From assembly GCF_963676685.1 (NCBI RefSeq), contig NC_092345.1, forward strand, positions 30,031,585-30,095,584: DNA of 64,000 bases. The letters run 5' to 3'. The position numbers and the translations under genes were made by a program. The stretch's first letter is position 1. Every line of letters begins with the position of its first letter. Source of the stretch: Mytilus edulis. Lineage: Eukaryota > Mollusca > Bivalvia > Mytilida > Mytilidae. Below the pieces are notes generated by a model, which was not told where the DNA came from, made no database searches, and was given only the letters and a program-made list of their open reading frames with translations. Positions 22,091-34,700 of this stretch are shown one piece after another.

Positions 22091-25000
22091 AGTCCATTTA
22101 ATTGCCTCTAAAATAGCCCAGAGCACTTATGCCCTAGACCCGTACGAGTTAGTCAGAAAAGGATAAGGGGGGTACCCTGGTATATCACAAATTCGAAAAT
22201 GAACTATTGCCGGCTGGCCAAACGAAGAGATTCTCCACGTGGGCAACGATACCAGAGGAAGAGGTACTTATTGCCTTTAAAATGGCCAATAGCACTAATA
22301 CCCTAGACCCGTACGAGTTTGTCAGTAGAGGGTTCAAAGAGGGGGATATGGTATCCCGGATACAACGAATTCGAACTGAACTATTGCCGGCTGGCCCAAA
22401 CTAAGAGATTCTCCACATCGACCATTATACCAGAGGTAGAGGTTGGTATTGCCTCTAAAATGGCCCAGAGCACTTATGCCCTAGACCCGTACGGGTTAGT
22501 CAGAAAAGGATAAGGGGGGTACCATGGTATATCACAAATTCGAAAATGAACTATTGCCGGCTGGCCAAACGAAGAGATTCTCCACGTGGGCAATGATACC
22601 AGAGGAAGAGGTACTTATTGCCTTTAAAATGACCCATAGCACTTATACCCTAGACCCGTACGAGTTTGTCAGTAGAGGGTTCAAAGGGGGGATATGGTAT
22701 CCCGGATACAACGAATTCGAACTGAACTATTGCCGGCTGGCCCAAACTAAGAGATTCTCCACATCGACCATTATACCAGAGGTAGAGGTTGGTATTGCCT
22801 CTAAAATGGCCCAGAGCACTTATGCCCTAGACCCGTACGGGTTAGTCAGAAAAGGATAAGAGGGGTACCCTGGTATATCACAAATTCGAAAATGAACTAT
22901 TGCCGGCTGGCCAAACGAAGAGATTCTCCACGTGGGCAATGATACCACAGGAAGAGGTACTTATTGCCTTTAAAATGGCTCATAGCACTTATACCCTAGA
23001 CCCGTACGAGTTTGTCAGTAGAGGGTTCAAAGGGGGGATATGGTATCCCGGATACAACGAATTCGAACTGAACTATTGCCGGCTGGCCCAAACTAAGAGA
23101 TTCTCCACATCGACCATTATACCAGAGTTAGAGGTTGGTATTGCCTCTAAAATAGCCCATAGCACTTATGCCCTAGACCCGTACGAGTGAGTCAGAAAAG
23201 GATAAGGGGGGTACCCTGGTATATCACAAATTCGAAAATGAACTATTGCCGGCTGGCCAAACGAAGAGATTCTCCACGTGGGCAATGATACCAGAGGAAG
23301 AGGTACTTATTGCCTTTAAAATGGCCCATAGCACTTATACCCTAGACCCGTACGAGTTTGTCAGTAGAGGGTTCAAAGGGGGGATATGGTATCCCGGATA
23401 CAACGAATTCGAACTGAACTATTGCCGGCTGGCCCAAACTAAGAGATTAAAATTGAGAAAGGAAATGGTGAATATGTCAAAGCGACAACCACCCGACCAT
23501 AGAGCAAACAACAGCCGAAGGCAACCAATGGGTCTTCAATGTAGCGAGAATTCCCGCACCCGTAGGTGTCCTTCAGCTGGCCCCTAAAATATGCATAATA
23601 GTACAGTGATAATGGACGTCATACTAAACTCCGAATTATACACAAGAAACTAAAATTTAAAATCATACAAGACTAACAAAGGCCAGAGGCTCCTGACTTG
23701 GGACAGGCGCAAAATTGCGGCGGGGTTAAACATGTTTATGAGATCTCAACCCTCCCCCTATACCTCTAGCCAATGTAGAATAGTAAAAGAATAACAATAC
23801 GCACATTAAAATTCAGTTCAAGAGAAGTCCGAGTCTGATATCAAAAGATGTAACAAAAGAAAATAAATAAAATGACAATAATACATAAATAACAACAGAC
23901 TACTAGCAGTTAACTGACATGCCAGCTCCAGACCTCAATTAAACTGATTGAAAGATTATGTCTTCATCATATGAATATCAGGTACAATCCCTCCCGTTAG
24001 GGGTTTAGTATCATACTATCATAAAATATATGAGAAGAACATAACCCGTGATTCTCCACATCGAACATTATACCAGAGGTAGAGGTTGGTATTGCCTCTA
24101 AAATGGCCCATAGCACTTATGCCCTAGACCCGTACAAGTTAGTCAGAAAAGGATAAGGGGGGTACCCTGGTATATCACAAATTCGAAAATGAACTATTGC
24201 CGGCTAGCCAAACGAAGAGATTCTCCACGTGGGCAATGATACCAGAGGAAGAGGTACTTATTGCCTTTAAAATGGCCCATAGCACTTATACCCTAGACCC
24301 GTACGAGTTTGTCAGTAGAGGGTTAAAAGGGGGGATATGGTATTCCGGTTTACAACGAATTCGAACTGAACTATTGCCGGGTGGCCAAACTAAGAGATTC
24401 TCCACATCGACCATCATACCAGAGGTAGAGGTTGGTATTGCCTATAAAATGGCTCAGAGCACTTATGCCCTAGACCCGTACGAGTTAGTCTGGAAAGGAT
24501 AAGGGGGGTACCCTGGTATATCACAAATTCTAAAATGAACTATTGCCGGCTGGCCAAACGAAGAGATTCTCCACGTGGGCAATGATACCAGAGGAAGAGG
24601 TACTTATTGTCTTTAAAATGGCCTGTAGCACTTGTACCCTAGACCCGTACGAGTTTGTCAGTAGAGGGTTAAAAGGGGGGATATGGTATTCCGGTTTACA
24701 ACGAATTCGAACTGAACTATTGCCGGCTGGCCAAACTAAGAGATTCTCCACATCAACCATCATACCAGAGGTAGAGGTTGGTATTGCCTATAAAATGGCC
24801 CATAGCACTTATGCCCTAGACCCGTACGAGTTAGTCAGAAAAGGATAAGGGGGGTACCCTGGTATATCACAAATTCGAAAATGAACTATTGCCGGCTGGC
24901 CAAACGAAGAGATTCTCCACGTGGGCAATGATACCAGAGGAAGAGGTACTTACTGCCTTTAAAATGGCCCATAGCACTTATACCCTAGACCCGTACGAGT

Positions 25001-27290
25001 TTGTCAGTAGAGGGTTAAAAGGGGGGATATGGTATTCTGGTTTACAACGAATTCGAACTGAACTATTGCCGGCTGGCCAAACTAAGAGATTCTCCACATC
25101 GACCATCATACCAGAGGTAGAGGTTGGTATTGCCTATAAAATGGCTCAGAGCACTTATGCCCTAGACCCGTACGAGTTAGTCTGGAAAGGATAAGGGGGG
25201 TACCCTGGTATATCACAAATTCTAAAATGAACTATTGCCGGCTGGCCAAACGAAGAGATTCTCCACGTGGGCAATGATACCAGAGGAAGAGGTACTTATT
25301 GTCTTTAAAATGGCCTGTAGCACTTGTACCCTAGACCCGTACGAGTTTGTCAGTAGAGGGTTAAAAGGGGGGATATGGTATTCCGGTTTACAACGAATTC
25401 GAACTGAACTATTGCCGGCTGGCCAAACTAAGAGATTCTCCACATCAACCATCATACCAGAGGTAGAGGTTGGTATTGCCTATAAAATGGCTCAGAGCAC
25501 TTATGCCCTAGACCCGTACGAGTTAGTCTTGAAAGGATAGGGGGGGTACCCTGGTATATCACAAATTCGAAAATGAACTATTGCCGGCTGGCCAAACGAA
25601 GAGATTCTCCACGTGGGCAATGATACCAGAGGAAGTGGTACTTATTGCCTTTAAAATGGCCCATAGCACTTGTACCCTAGACCCGTACGAGTTTGTCAGT
25701 AGAGGGTTAAAAGGGGGGATATGGTATTCCGGTTTACAACGAATTCGATCTGAACTATTGCCGGCTGGCCAAACTAAGAGATTCTCCACATTGACCATCA
25801 TACCAGAAGTAGAGGTTGGTATTGCCTATAAAATGGCCCAGAGCACTTATGCCCTAGACCCGTACGAGTTAGTCTGGAAAGGATAAGGGGGGTACCCTGG
25901 TATATCACAAATTCGAAAATGAACTATTGCCGGCTGACCAAACTAAGATATTCTCCACATCGACCATCATACCAGAGGTAGAGGTTGGTATTGCCTATAA
26001 AATAGCTCAGAGCACTTATGCCCTAGACCCGTACAAGTAAGTCTGGAAAGGATAAGGGGGGTACCCTGGTATATCACAAATTCTAAAATGAACTATTGCC
26101 GGCTGGCCAAACGAAGAGTTTCTCCACGTGGGCAATGATGCCAGAGGAAGAAGTACTTATTGCCTTTAAAATGGCCCATAGCACTTGTACCCTAGACCCG
26201 TACGAGTTTGTCAGTAGAAGGTTAAAAGGGGGAATATGGTATTCTGGTTTACAACGAATTCGAACTGAACTATTGCCGGCTGGCCCAAACTAAGAGATTC
26301 TCTACATCGACCATCATACCAGAGGTAGAGGTTGGTATTGCCTATAAAATGGCCTAGAGCACTTATGCCCTAGACCCGTACGAGTTAGTCTGGAAAGGAT
26401 AAGGGGGTACCCTGGTATATCACAAATTCTAAAATGAACTATTGCCGGCTGGCCAAATAGAGAGATTCTCCACGTGTGCAATGATATCAGAGGAAGAGGT
26501 ACTTATTGCCTTTAAAATGGCCCAGAGCACTTGTACCTTAGACCCGTACGAGTTTGTAAGTAGAAGGTTAAAAGGGGGATATGGTATTCCGGTTAACAAC
26601 GAATTCGAACTGAACTATTGCCGGCTGGCCAAACTAAAAGATTCTCTACATCGACCATTATACCAGAGGTAGAGGTTGGTACTGCCTCTAAAATGGCCGA
26701 TAGCACTTATCCTATACCCGTACGAGTTAGTCAGGAAAGGATAAGGAGGGGATACCCAAGTATATCACAAATTCGAAATGAATTATTGCCGGCTGGCCAA
26801 ACGAAGAGATTGTCCCCGTAGGCAATGATACCAGAGGAAGAGGTACTTATTGACTTTAAAATGACCCATAGCACTTATACCCTAGACCCGTATGAGTAAG
26901 TAAGTAGAGGGTTAAAAGTGGGGATATGGAATACCAGTTTACAACAAATTCGAACTGAACTATTGCCGGCTGGCCAAGCTAAGAGATTCTCCACATCGAC
27001 AATTATACCAGAGGTAGAAGTTGATATTGACTCTAAAATTACCCATAACACTTATGCCCTAGACCCGTAAGAGTCAGTCAGCAAAGGGAAAGGGGTTTAT
27101 TGAACTGTTGCCGACTAGCAAAACTAAAAGATTCTCCACTAGGGCCACGATAACAGGGACAAAGGTAGTTATTACCTTTAAAATGGATAATAGCACTGAT
27201 GCCTTAGACCCGTAAGATTTTTCAGAAGAGGGTTAAAATGGAAATTAACTATTGTTGACTGGCCATATTAAGAGATTCTCCACGTTAGCC
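22091..27290 (+). repeat. Satellite array, plus arm: ~346-bp dimer of ~173-bp monomers
   Basis: GCCGGCTGGCCAAACGAAGA recurs at 22209, 22556, 22902, 23248, then 24199, 24545, 24891, 25237 and 25583 (period 346). Each period has two related halves: A (CCACGTGGGCAATGATACC) and B (CCACATCGACCATTATACC). There are about 13 dimers. Units are very similar from 22100 to 26400 and decay toward 27290. A 601-bp insertion interrupts the array (23449-24049). From about 24350 a subtype with GCCTATAAAATGGC and GGTTTACAACG dominates. The ~100-codon open frames in each unit shift frame every period and are not genes. Confidence 0.95.
23449..24049 (-). mobile_element. 601-bp retroelement-tail insertion in the satellite, GATT duplication
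   Basis: The satellite string AAGAGATTCTCCACATCG is split after GATT (23445-23448) and resumes with GATT (24050-24053). The insert matches 60960-61530 along its length and, in reverse complement, 7130-7925. By that comparison it is the 3' end of a reverse-transcriptase element in minus orientation. Its 5' boundary (near GGGTTATGTTCTTCTCATAT, minus strand) is the same as that of the 7130 copy. Confidence 0.85.
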
Positions 27291-27689
27291 ATTATTGGTT
27301 AACCTATCGCGGGAGCATAACGTCCGATTTATTGTACTTGTCCATTGTCGACGTCGTACTGTCAGTGACTTCGCCTTGGAATACGAATATGTATATTTAA
27401 TGTACTGGCTGAACAGTTTTTGTAGTACATATTGCCTTAACTATCATCTTTATTTATGATACCGTGACCCGGATCTCGAAAAAAATGAAATCAGTCAGAT
27501 CGGAGAACAGAAGACAGAAGCGCTGTTACCAGACTATTCCGAAATAGAATTACCGGAGAAATAATATCTCGGAAATACGTTGTGTGTCGCTTTCTCAAAG
27601 TCGCTTGCTACAGTAATCCTTAGAGTTTTCCGAAACGTGTTTATCCCAATTCAATCCACTTTTCCATAGATCCTGTATGAGCTTCTTTG

Positions 27690-28260
27690 TTCGTATTGTG
27701 ACCGGGCTAAGTATTCTAAAAGAGGGACGAAAGATACCAAAGGGACAGTCAAACTCATAAATCTAAAACAAACTGACAACGCCATGGCTAAAAATAAAAA
27801 AGACAAACAGAAAAACAGAAAAACAATAGTACACACGACACAACATAGAAAACTAAAGAATAAACAACACGAACCCCACCAAAAACTGGGGGTGATCTCA
27901 GGTGCTCCGGAAGGGTAAGCAGATCCTGCTCCACATGTGGCACCCGTCGTGTTGCTTAAGTGATTACAAATCCGGTAAATAGTCTAATTCGGTAGGTCAT
28001 ATTCATGAAAGGGAAGGGGATTGTAGTTACGACGTAAGGAACATATCCGATATCATTTGTGAAACGGTTATTCCATAACGGTCAACCAACTCGTGATGGC
28101 GTCCGTAAAATTTACGAAGGGATGATTTCAACTTCACCATTTGGAACTCTTGGTTTAATAGCTTCCTTGTGAGCAGCAAACCTCTATCAAGAAAATCATG
28201 ATAGGAAATGCAAGCACGGGAATATCGTATCAATTGGGAGATATATATAAGTGGATCGTA
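27690..28260 (-). pseudogene. 3' end of a Penelope-like or related reverse-transcriptase element, truncated
   Basis: The minus frame 28233-28027 encodes the last 68 residues of the reverse transcriptase (LIRYSRAC-like start, SSLRKFYGRHHELVDRYG, ending SDMFLTS and a stop). The following 330 bases match the 3' tail of the longer copy at 61718-62606. The catalytic YIDD region is absent, so it is a dead 5'-truncated copy, inserted just inside the degenerate end of the plus satellite arm. Family assignment is from memory of similar bivalve and cnidarian proteins. Confidence 0.75.
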
Positions 28261-28518
28261 TTTTTTCGAAGAATTTTCAAAATCTCACTTTTTGTTACAA
28301 TGTCTAGTATTGGAATATCACATTTAGTCCGGCGGCCACAAGTATATTTCAGACGAGTTGTGCACATCCTGATATAAGCATGAACATTGGCATAGACCTT
28401 CCTGAAATATTACTCTTTTATTTCAGATAAGAAGGCATTTGAAAAAAATGTCTCACTGCCGGTTAAATAAAAAATGGCGGACATCATACTTTAATCGGCC
28501 CAATATAGAAGGCTAGTA

Positions 28519-28715
28519 CTGTTGATTCATTTATTTTCGTGGGTACCAATTTTCGTGGATTCAGGGAAACTTACATATTCGTGGATATTTAATTTCGTGG
28601 TTTTACCAAAGCCTTTGTAAAATTTGTCATTCGTTGAACATCAAATTTCGTGGTTTGCCTGTACCAACGAAATCCACGAAAAATTGGTATCCCACGAATA
28701 ATAATGAATCCACAG
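28519..28715 (+). mobile_element. 197-bp MITE, TA-flanked
   Basis: The ends CTGTTGATTCATTTATTTTC and ...GAATCCACAG are imperfect inverted repeats with repeated ATTTCGTGG / CCACGAAA blocks. They are flanked by TA at 28517-28518 and 28716-28717. The matching site in the right arm of the inner palindrome (near 31710) is empty. A decayed relative is at 50500-50712. Confidence 0.85.
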
Positions 28716-29389
28716 TATGTGAAAAGGATCTATCAGCATGCTGCTATAATAATATTTGGTACAAACCTTTGTTATGTAATACTTTTGGATATATTATATA
28801 GATAAAATGTCTCTAAAAACCCTACTTTCGGTAGAATCCAATATGGCGGACATTGACTAAAATAAGCTTATTTTTTAGGGAGGGGGATTGAAATGTGTTT
28901 TAACGTATTGTTACTATCATTAAATTGTACAGGAACATTTCTTTGATGCTTCCAAGGGATACAATGTATCAGATATATGTCTTAAAAATCCTTTCTTCCG
29001 GTAATATTCAAAATGGAGGACATAAATATGTCATTTTTTTATTTTGATATTCATCTTTTTTTCAAAATGTGAAGAAAATGGTTTTTTTTAGTGGTGGTCA
29101 TCAACTTTAGGCTTTAATTTATCCTCCAAACCACTTATCATATTCTGTAGTTAATATTTAAATACAAAGTTAACACTTCTGGTAAAAAAAAAAACCAATA
29201 TGGCGTAAATGTCAAAGATGAGTCCTCACTCCATATGTTCGATGTAGAGCTTTGGATAGATTGATTTAATCAAAATAAAATCACTTATGTACTAAACCTT
29301 TTAAAAATTACCACTATTTGGCAAAAAAAACTTGTAAATTCCCAGTTACCACCACATGCACACGACGCAGGGCACGGGACACTTGATTT

Positions 29390-30215
29390 TCCTCATAAAA
29401 ACAACCGCGACAACCTTTCTTACATCCACAATGTGCAAGCTTCTGACAACATCATGAGCCCTCAGAAAGAGTTTTTTAAAAGTGATCCTCTTTGTCCCGT
29501 CGTCATCCATTAGCGCCTGGACTTGGTAGCATACGAGCCAATTTCAGGCTCGTCCCCTAAACACGTGTCTTAGTATATTGTACATTTTGCATGCTGGAAA
29601 AGACTAGACTAAGTTGATAACCTCAATTAACCTACCCTTTTGCGTAAATAGATATTTCTTGCTTTGTTAACCATGCTAACCCCATATGATTATTATTTGC
29701 TATCTTACAGTAAACACCGGTGATTTAGGCGGATCAATTATCATTCTTTAAGTTAAAGTCACATCTTCAAATGCTATCAATGTCTCCCAAACAGTCTTTT
29801 TCCCCCTTTTCAAGAAAACAGAGAACCGTATCACAACCGGAAAATGGATCACAATATTTGTGTGTGATCCCTAATCGCGAGTGCATTTGGAAGGTCATTT
29901 ATATATATTTATCCAAAGCTTTTCCTCCTCTTAAACACAATCCATAGTTCGTCTACCCCTATGCCACGGAATAGCGAAACAGTAATGATAGCATCATCAG
30001 TAACGACTGTTCGAATAATGACTTGTTTAATTTCGTGTTTCACTGCATCAGACACATAATACCCTTCCAGCATACTCGTTATGAAACAACTTGAAACTGT
30101 AACAGTGGATGAATGCATATATAGACAATACCGGTAGTTTGAATGCTGCCACAAGAAAAAAGAAATACACTTAGGGGTAAGAGAATACAAAGACGAATCC
30201 AGAGTCGAAACAAAT
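29390..30215 (-). pseudogene. Decayed gene fragment with IRTVDTD-type and CXC (tesmin/TSO1-like) parts, minus copy
   Basis: Reading leftward: DAVKHEIKQVIIRTV with a diverged TDTD site (about 30050-30010), DELWIVF, then after frameshifts SGCDTV (about 29835), and a cysteine-rich CGCKKGCRGCF (about 29430-29400). I recall this order from long, unnamed invertebrate proteins found in many copies per genome that end in a CXC domain. Frameshifts and stops break it throughout. Function not known. Confidence 0.6.
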
Positions 30216-30284
30216 CTCAAAATTGGTAAAGTTTTCTGAGAGATGACGACATTAAGAAAGAACTTTTTAGTTTTTATTTACAGG

Positions 30285-31110
30285 CGCTTGCTCATTAGAT
30301 TTTGAGGAAGAGTTAGTTGTAGCAACAAATGCTCAGGATGTTTTGTGTTATTCACCACATGATGGTGTTTCAAGTTTAGCCCCATGTTAAAATTAATAGG
30401 CTTTTACTATAGAATCAATATACAAAAAAAACATGTGTCTGATGCAGTGATTCACAGACTTAACTGACTCATGACTTGAACAGTCGATACTGATGCTGCT
30501 GTCATTGCTGTGTCATTATTCCGTGACATGGGGGCAGATGAACTTTGGCTTGTATTTGGAAGTGGAAAAAGCCTTAGATATAATCTATCCGTGACCTTTC
30601 AAGTGCACGTTTACTTGAAAGGGAACTTCGTTGTTGACATGAATGGCGTTTGAAGATGTGACTTAATGATTTAGAATGATGATTTATCAGCCAACATCAC
30701 CAGATATGGATTTGATAATGCCATTGATAAAACGATACGTGGTTTTGTAGTAAGATCGAACAAACTTATCAGATGGGGTTTACGAAGCAAGAAAACATGT
30801 TTTTGAAAGTGGAAAGACTTATTGATGATATTTGAACGACTCGGTCTAATGTTTTTCATCATGTAAAACGTGCAATATACCATGGCGGGTGTGGATGAGT
30901 AACAAGCTTGAGATTTGGTTTCTATGCTTACTATTCCAGACGCTTATAATGGCGGGGAAAATATGAAACATTGGAACCCCTTTGGACAACTCTTTGTGAG
31001 GCCTCTTCACCTTATCAGGAGCTTGTACATTATTGATGTAAAAACCAATAGCGCCGCTGTCTTATTAAATGAGGAAAATCAGCTTTCCGATTGTGAATAT
31101 TTGCGGCCAT
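30285..31110 (+). pseudogene. Same decayed CXC-type gene fragment, plus copy
   Basis: Reading rightward: EEELVVATNAQDVLCYS (about 30312), a long gap, VIAVSLFRDMGADELWLVFG (about 30500-30560), then remnants ending in a WNPFGQL segment and a cysteine-poor relic of the CXC domain (about 30975-31110). It is the mirror partner of 29390-30215 and keeps different parts. Frameshifts and stops make it non-functional. Confidence 0.6.
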
Positions 31111-31879
31111 AAATGATCTGTACTTTTAAAGATGTTTTAGTACTACAGTGATTTTATCTTATTTTCATCAATCTATCCAAATAAAAGCTCTATTTCGAAG
31201 ATATGGACTGAGGACTCATCTTTGAAATTTACTCCAAATTGATTTTATATACCGGAAGTGTTAGCTTTGTATTTAATCATTATCTATAGAATACAAAGGT
31301 GGTTTAGAAGATAACTTAAAGCCAAAACCAAATGGTAACTGACCAGCACAAAAAAAACCCAGTTTCTTTACATTTTGAAATAAAGTTGAATATTAAAGTA
31401 AAATAATGATGTTTCATGTCCGCCAGTTTGACTATAACTGGAAGTAATGCTTTTAAAGATATATGTCTTATGTATGTATCCATTAGCAGCATCAAAGAAG
31501 TGTTCCTGAACAATTTAATGATAGTAGCTATACCCTCCTTTAAAAATAAGCTTATTTTAGTACAATGTCCGCCATGTCGTTTTTTACCGAAAGTAGGGTT
31601 TTAAAAGACATCTAATCTATATAAAATATCCAAAAGTAGTACATAACAAAGGTTTGTTCCAAATATTATTATATCAGCATGATAAAAACCGCTTTTCACA
31701 CACTTACACTAGCCTCTGATATTTGGATGATTTAAGTATGATGTCGGCCATTTAAGATTTTTACCGGATGTGAGACATTTTTTTCAAATGCCTCCTTATC
31801 TTGAATAAAAGAGTAACAGCTGAGCTGAGTCTATGCCAAATTTTATTCCTGAAGCATGATTTGCACAATTTTTCACAAA

Positions 31880-34700
31880 GCGGCCGTATTAATTTCTGGT
31901 ACATCAGCTATTCCATAACATACCAAGTACTTTTGTGTTTTGTCCGCATATAGTAGTACTTTTTCCGTTTTAGCTAGCTTACGTATATCCACACGGTTTG
32001 ACGTCCAGGATCGTAGATAGAATCCAGTTTCCTCCATCATTGATCTCTCTCCCTTATAGTCAGCCCACCCTCGTTCTGTAAACTTAACAGAATTTTGTCC
32101 ACATACAAATCAGTCATTCAAACTTTGCGAATTATGCGATGTCGACAAATGCAGTCGTTAACAATTTTGATAGGCTTAGTGCTTGATTCCTTCTGTACAG
32201 GATGATAAGGAATGTAGTGATACTTTTCTTAAGTTCATCTGTTTCATCTACCTTCTCTATGAATCCTCTTCGTTCCTGTTCTTGTATAATGTTCCCGTAC
32301 TTCTTTAACATATCTGAGTTTTGAGTAAGTCTTTGAAGGACGTTTTCTGTCCTTCTGTTCGTGACTGCTTAATTTATAGGCAATTCATCACGTTTTCAAG
32401 GTAACATAGCGGAATATTTGTTTTCTCAGAACTCAATTGATCTGTCCTGATAGACTTAAATATATGCATTGTCGTCTTCGTCTACCTCCCTACTATTTAT
32501 TCCTATTGAATCTAAATTCCAAAATCCTTCCAGATTGAATTCTTTAACTTTGTGTGATACTAGAACATTCCACATACTAGTCTTCGACGTGTTTGTTTTC
32601 TTACCGTATTTAAGTACCGAAAGCATTTATCCGATATTGGATTTCACGGCGGTCGGATCGTTTACACGGACTATATAATCTTTAACAATGTCCCCGTAGT
32701 GATATGCGCCTACCAGCAACGATATCTCGAATGAATCGTGCTTTGTCACCGTGTGCGCTATCTTTAAACCACGCAAATAACCGTTCTGTGTATCAATATT
32801 ACGTATGTGATTCTGTATAGGCATGCCGATCATCTGTACTATCAGTACTTTGATTGACAATACGTGTCCTACATCGGTTTTCAGATAGATTGTTGACTTT
32901 TCTATGTGTCTCACGTTTTTCTCTGCACCTCCAAATGCCGATTAATATATTATTTATGTTCCCGCTATCTGTAAATTTAGTTAGGTTTTGCGTTTCAAAA
33001 GATGTTTGCCCTCCTTGGTCAAAAAGAATATCAGTATCGATAAAGAACTGATTTGAGCCTACTTGTGCCACGGCAGTTTTCAAAAGTACATTCGATTGCA
33101 ATTTTGTCCGTTGAGAATACAAAATAGTAGTATTATGTTCCGTATCATCAATGTCATTCACGAGTTGAACGTTGGGCGAATTCGAAGATAGTGGGTTTAT
33201 TTGTACGCACATTGAACGACAAATTTATGTGACGTATAAAATTTTCTGACGTCAGACACTCAATAAATGTGTTCGTAGATAGTAGATGTTTTTCGTGTTC
33301 TGTTAAATTGTTCCTTTTAAAATTGTTAAACGATGATGACTGATGTACCCATATTTTGACTATTATATTTATTGTGTCTGTTTATTTAACGCATCAATGT
33401 AAAAATATCGGAAATTGATGAGACTGTCATTACAAAAGTGAGAGGGTTAGCGCTATAGAACCAGGTTTAATCCACCATTTTCTACATTTGAAAATGCCTG
33501 TACCAAGTCAGGAATATGACAGTTCTTGTCCATTCGTTTTTGATGCGTTTTGTTATTTGATTTTGCCATGTGATTATGGACTTTCCCTATTGATCTTCCT
33601 CTAAGTTCAGTATTTTTGTGATTTTTATTTTTTAACGTGCATTACATTAGTTTGTGTGGTGTTTCTCATTACAATGTGCGTTTAGATTTACATTCGTTTA
33701 GTCTGTGTATACCAAGGTAGTTAAAGATAACAAATGTGTTCATACGGCATTATGTGGCGACTGTTTTACTGCAATGAGTTGGTGGATGTGTTTCGTGACA
33801 TTAAACGCTAGGTCTAGTCTCAATATTTTTGTAAGATTTAGATTTCACCAATTTCGGATGTCGACTCTTTTGTCCTGTGTCCGGTATAACGATATCGTCT
33901 AATATGCTTTCAGGGAGGTCCGTTATACCAACGTTTTTGTTCTATGTTCTCGCGCGAGATATTTTCTGACTTCAACGGGTAATTTGTTGACAATAATGGG
34001 AAGAAGTAGTGTGCCGTATGTTTCATGTGTCTTACCCAAAGTATCTAGACCTTGACGCTACCTCCAATTTGATCGTAAAAAACTTCGTAAGCTTGTTTAC
34101 TGATTTATAGGCGAAGGAATTTCTAAATCTAGTGCTTCGTGTTCTAATTCATGAGCTTTCAAGCAGTAACACTTTTGTATATTTGTAAGTAACTAGTTAA
34201 GATGTACGGACGACCAACATGAGTCCCAGAAGGTTTGCCATTCTGAAATCGTGCCTTCGAAAGTTGGAAGCGTAAGTTTTGGTACGTGACTCTGATTAAA
34301 AGTTGCAGGAAATGTACTTTATTGCGTGTTGATTGTGAGAATGGCTTGGGCAAACTGGTTTTCAAACGACAGTGCGTTGTGTAGGTTTGCTATGTTTTGC
34401 GTTGAAACAAACGGTATAGTTTTTGGATTTAAAGTGTGCGTTCTAGTACTTTAGTATTTGATTCAATGTGACGGGACTGCAGGATTTTGGACATTTGTAT
34501 GAACTTACGTACGTGTCAAATCAAGGTTATCATATTAACCGAAAATTCATCTGAATGAAATAATCTAATTTACCACATCTTCCGGTTCCGTTATCTTTAG
34601 AATTTGTTCATTCAAGTCCTAAAACAATGTTTGTGTTTGCACAAGTTTTCCTAGTATTGTAATGACTTCTACTTGATCGAATTTTGTATTCTCCTTTGTT
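31880..34700 (-). pseudogene. BEL/Pao retrotransposon, gag-protease-RT half, decayed
   Basis: In minus order: gag N-terminus (DLNEQILKI, about 34600), VPKLTLPTFEGTISEWQTFW (about 34270-34210), TLGKTHETYGTLLLPIIV (about 34050-33990), protease region (LQSNVLLKTAVAQVGS and NGYLRGLKIAHTVTK, 33210-32627), RT start (LKKYGNIIQEQERRGFIEK, about 32310) and a late RT block (LRSWTSN and LAKTEKVL, 32030-31930). Stops and frameshifts are many, the catalytic RT core is missing, and a mussel repeat (33340-33640) splits it. The RNase H-integrase half lies next door on the opposite strand. Confidence 0.8.
33340..33640 (+). repeat. Interspersed repeat with GCCTGTACCAAGTCAGGAA core
   Basis: GTTTAATCCACCATTTTCTA and ATGCCTGTACCAAGTCAGGA are shared with 63590-63780 and, diverged, 59990-60290. 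It is inserted in the gag-protease region of the decayed BEL/Pao copy. Confidence 0.8.

Larger units (their letters stand above)
28330..31865. repeat. Inner palindrome of the giant element, centre near 30230
   Basis: Left arm 28330-30200 and right arm 30280-31865 share blocks in mirrored order: AAAAATGTCTCAC, CTTTGTTATGTA, CCCTACTTTCGGTA, AAAATAAGCTTATTTT, TTTAATGATAGTA and GAGTCCTCA. Each arm also carries a decayed CXC-type gene fragment reading outward from the centre. The arms differ by many substitutions and by a 197-bp MITE present only in the left arm. Confidence 0.8.

Noticed and set aside
22207-26821. Repeated ~100-codon frames beginning MPAGQTKRFSTWAM in both satellite arms
   Set aside because: They recur with the 346-bp period, which is not a multiple of three, switch frame at each unit, and lie in an array with no gene structure. 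They are a by-product of few stop codons in the satellite.
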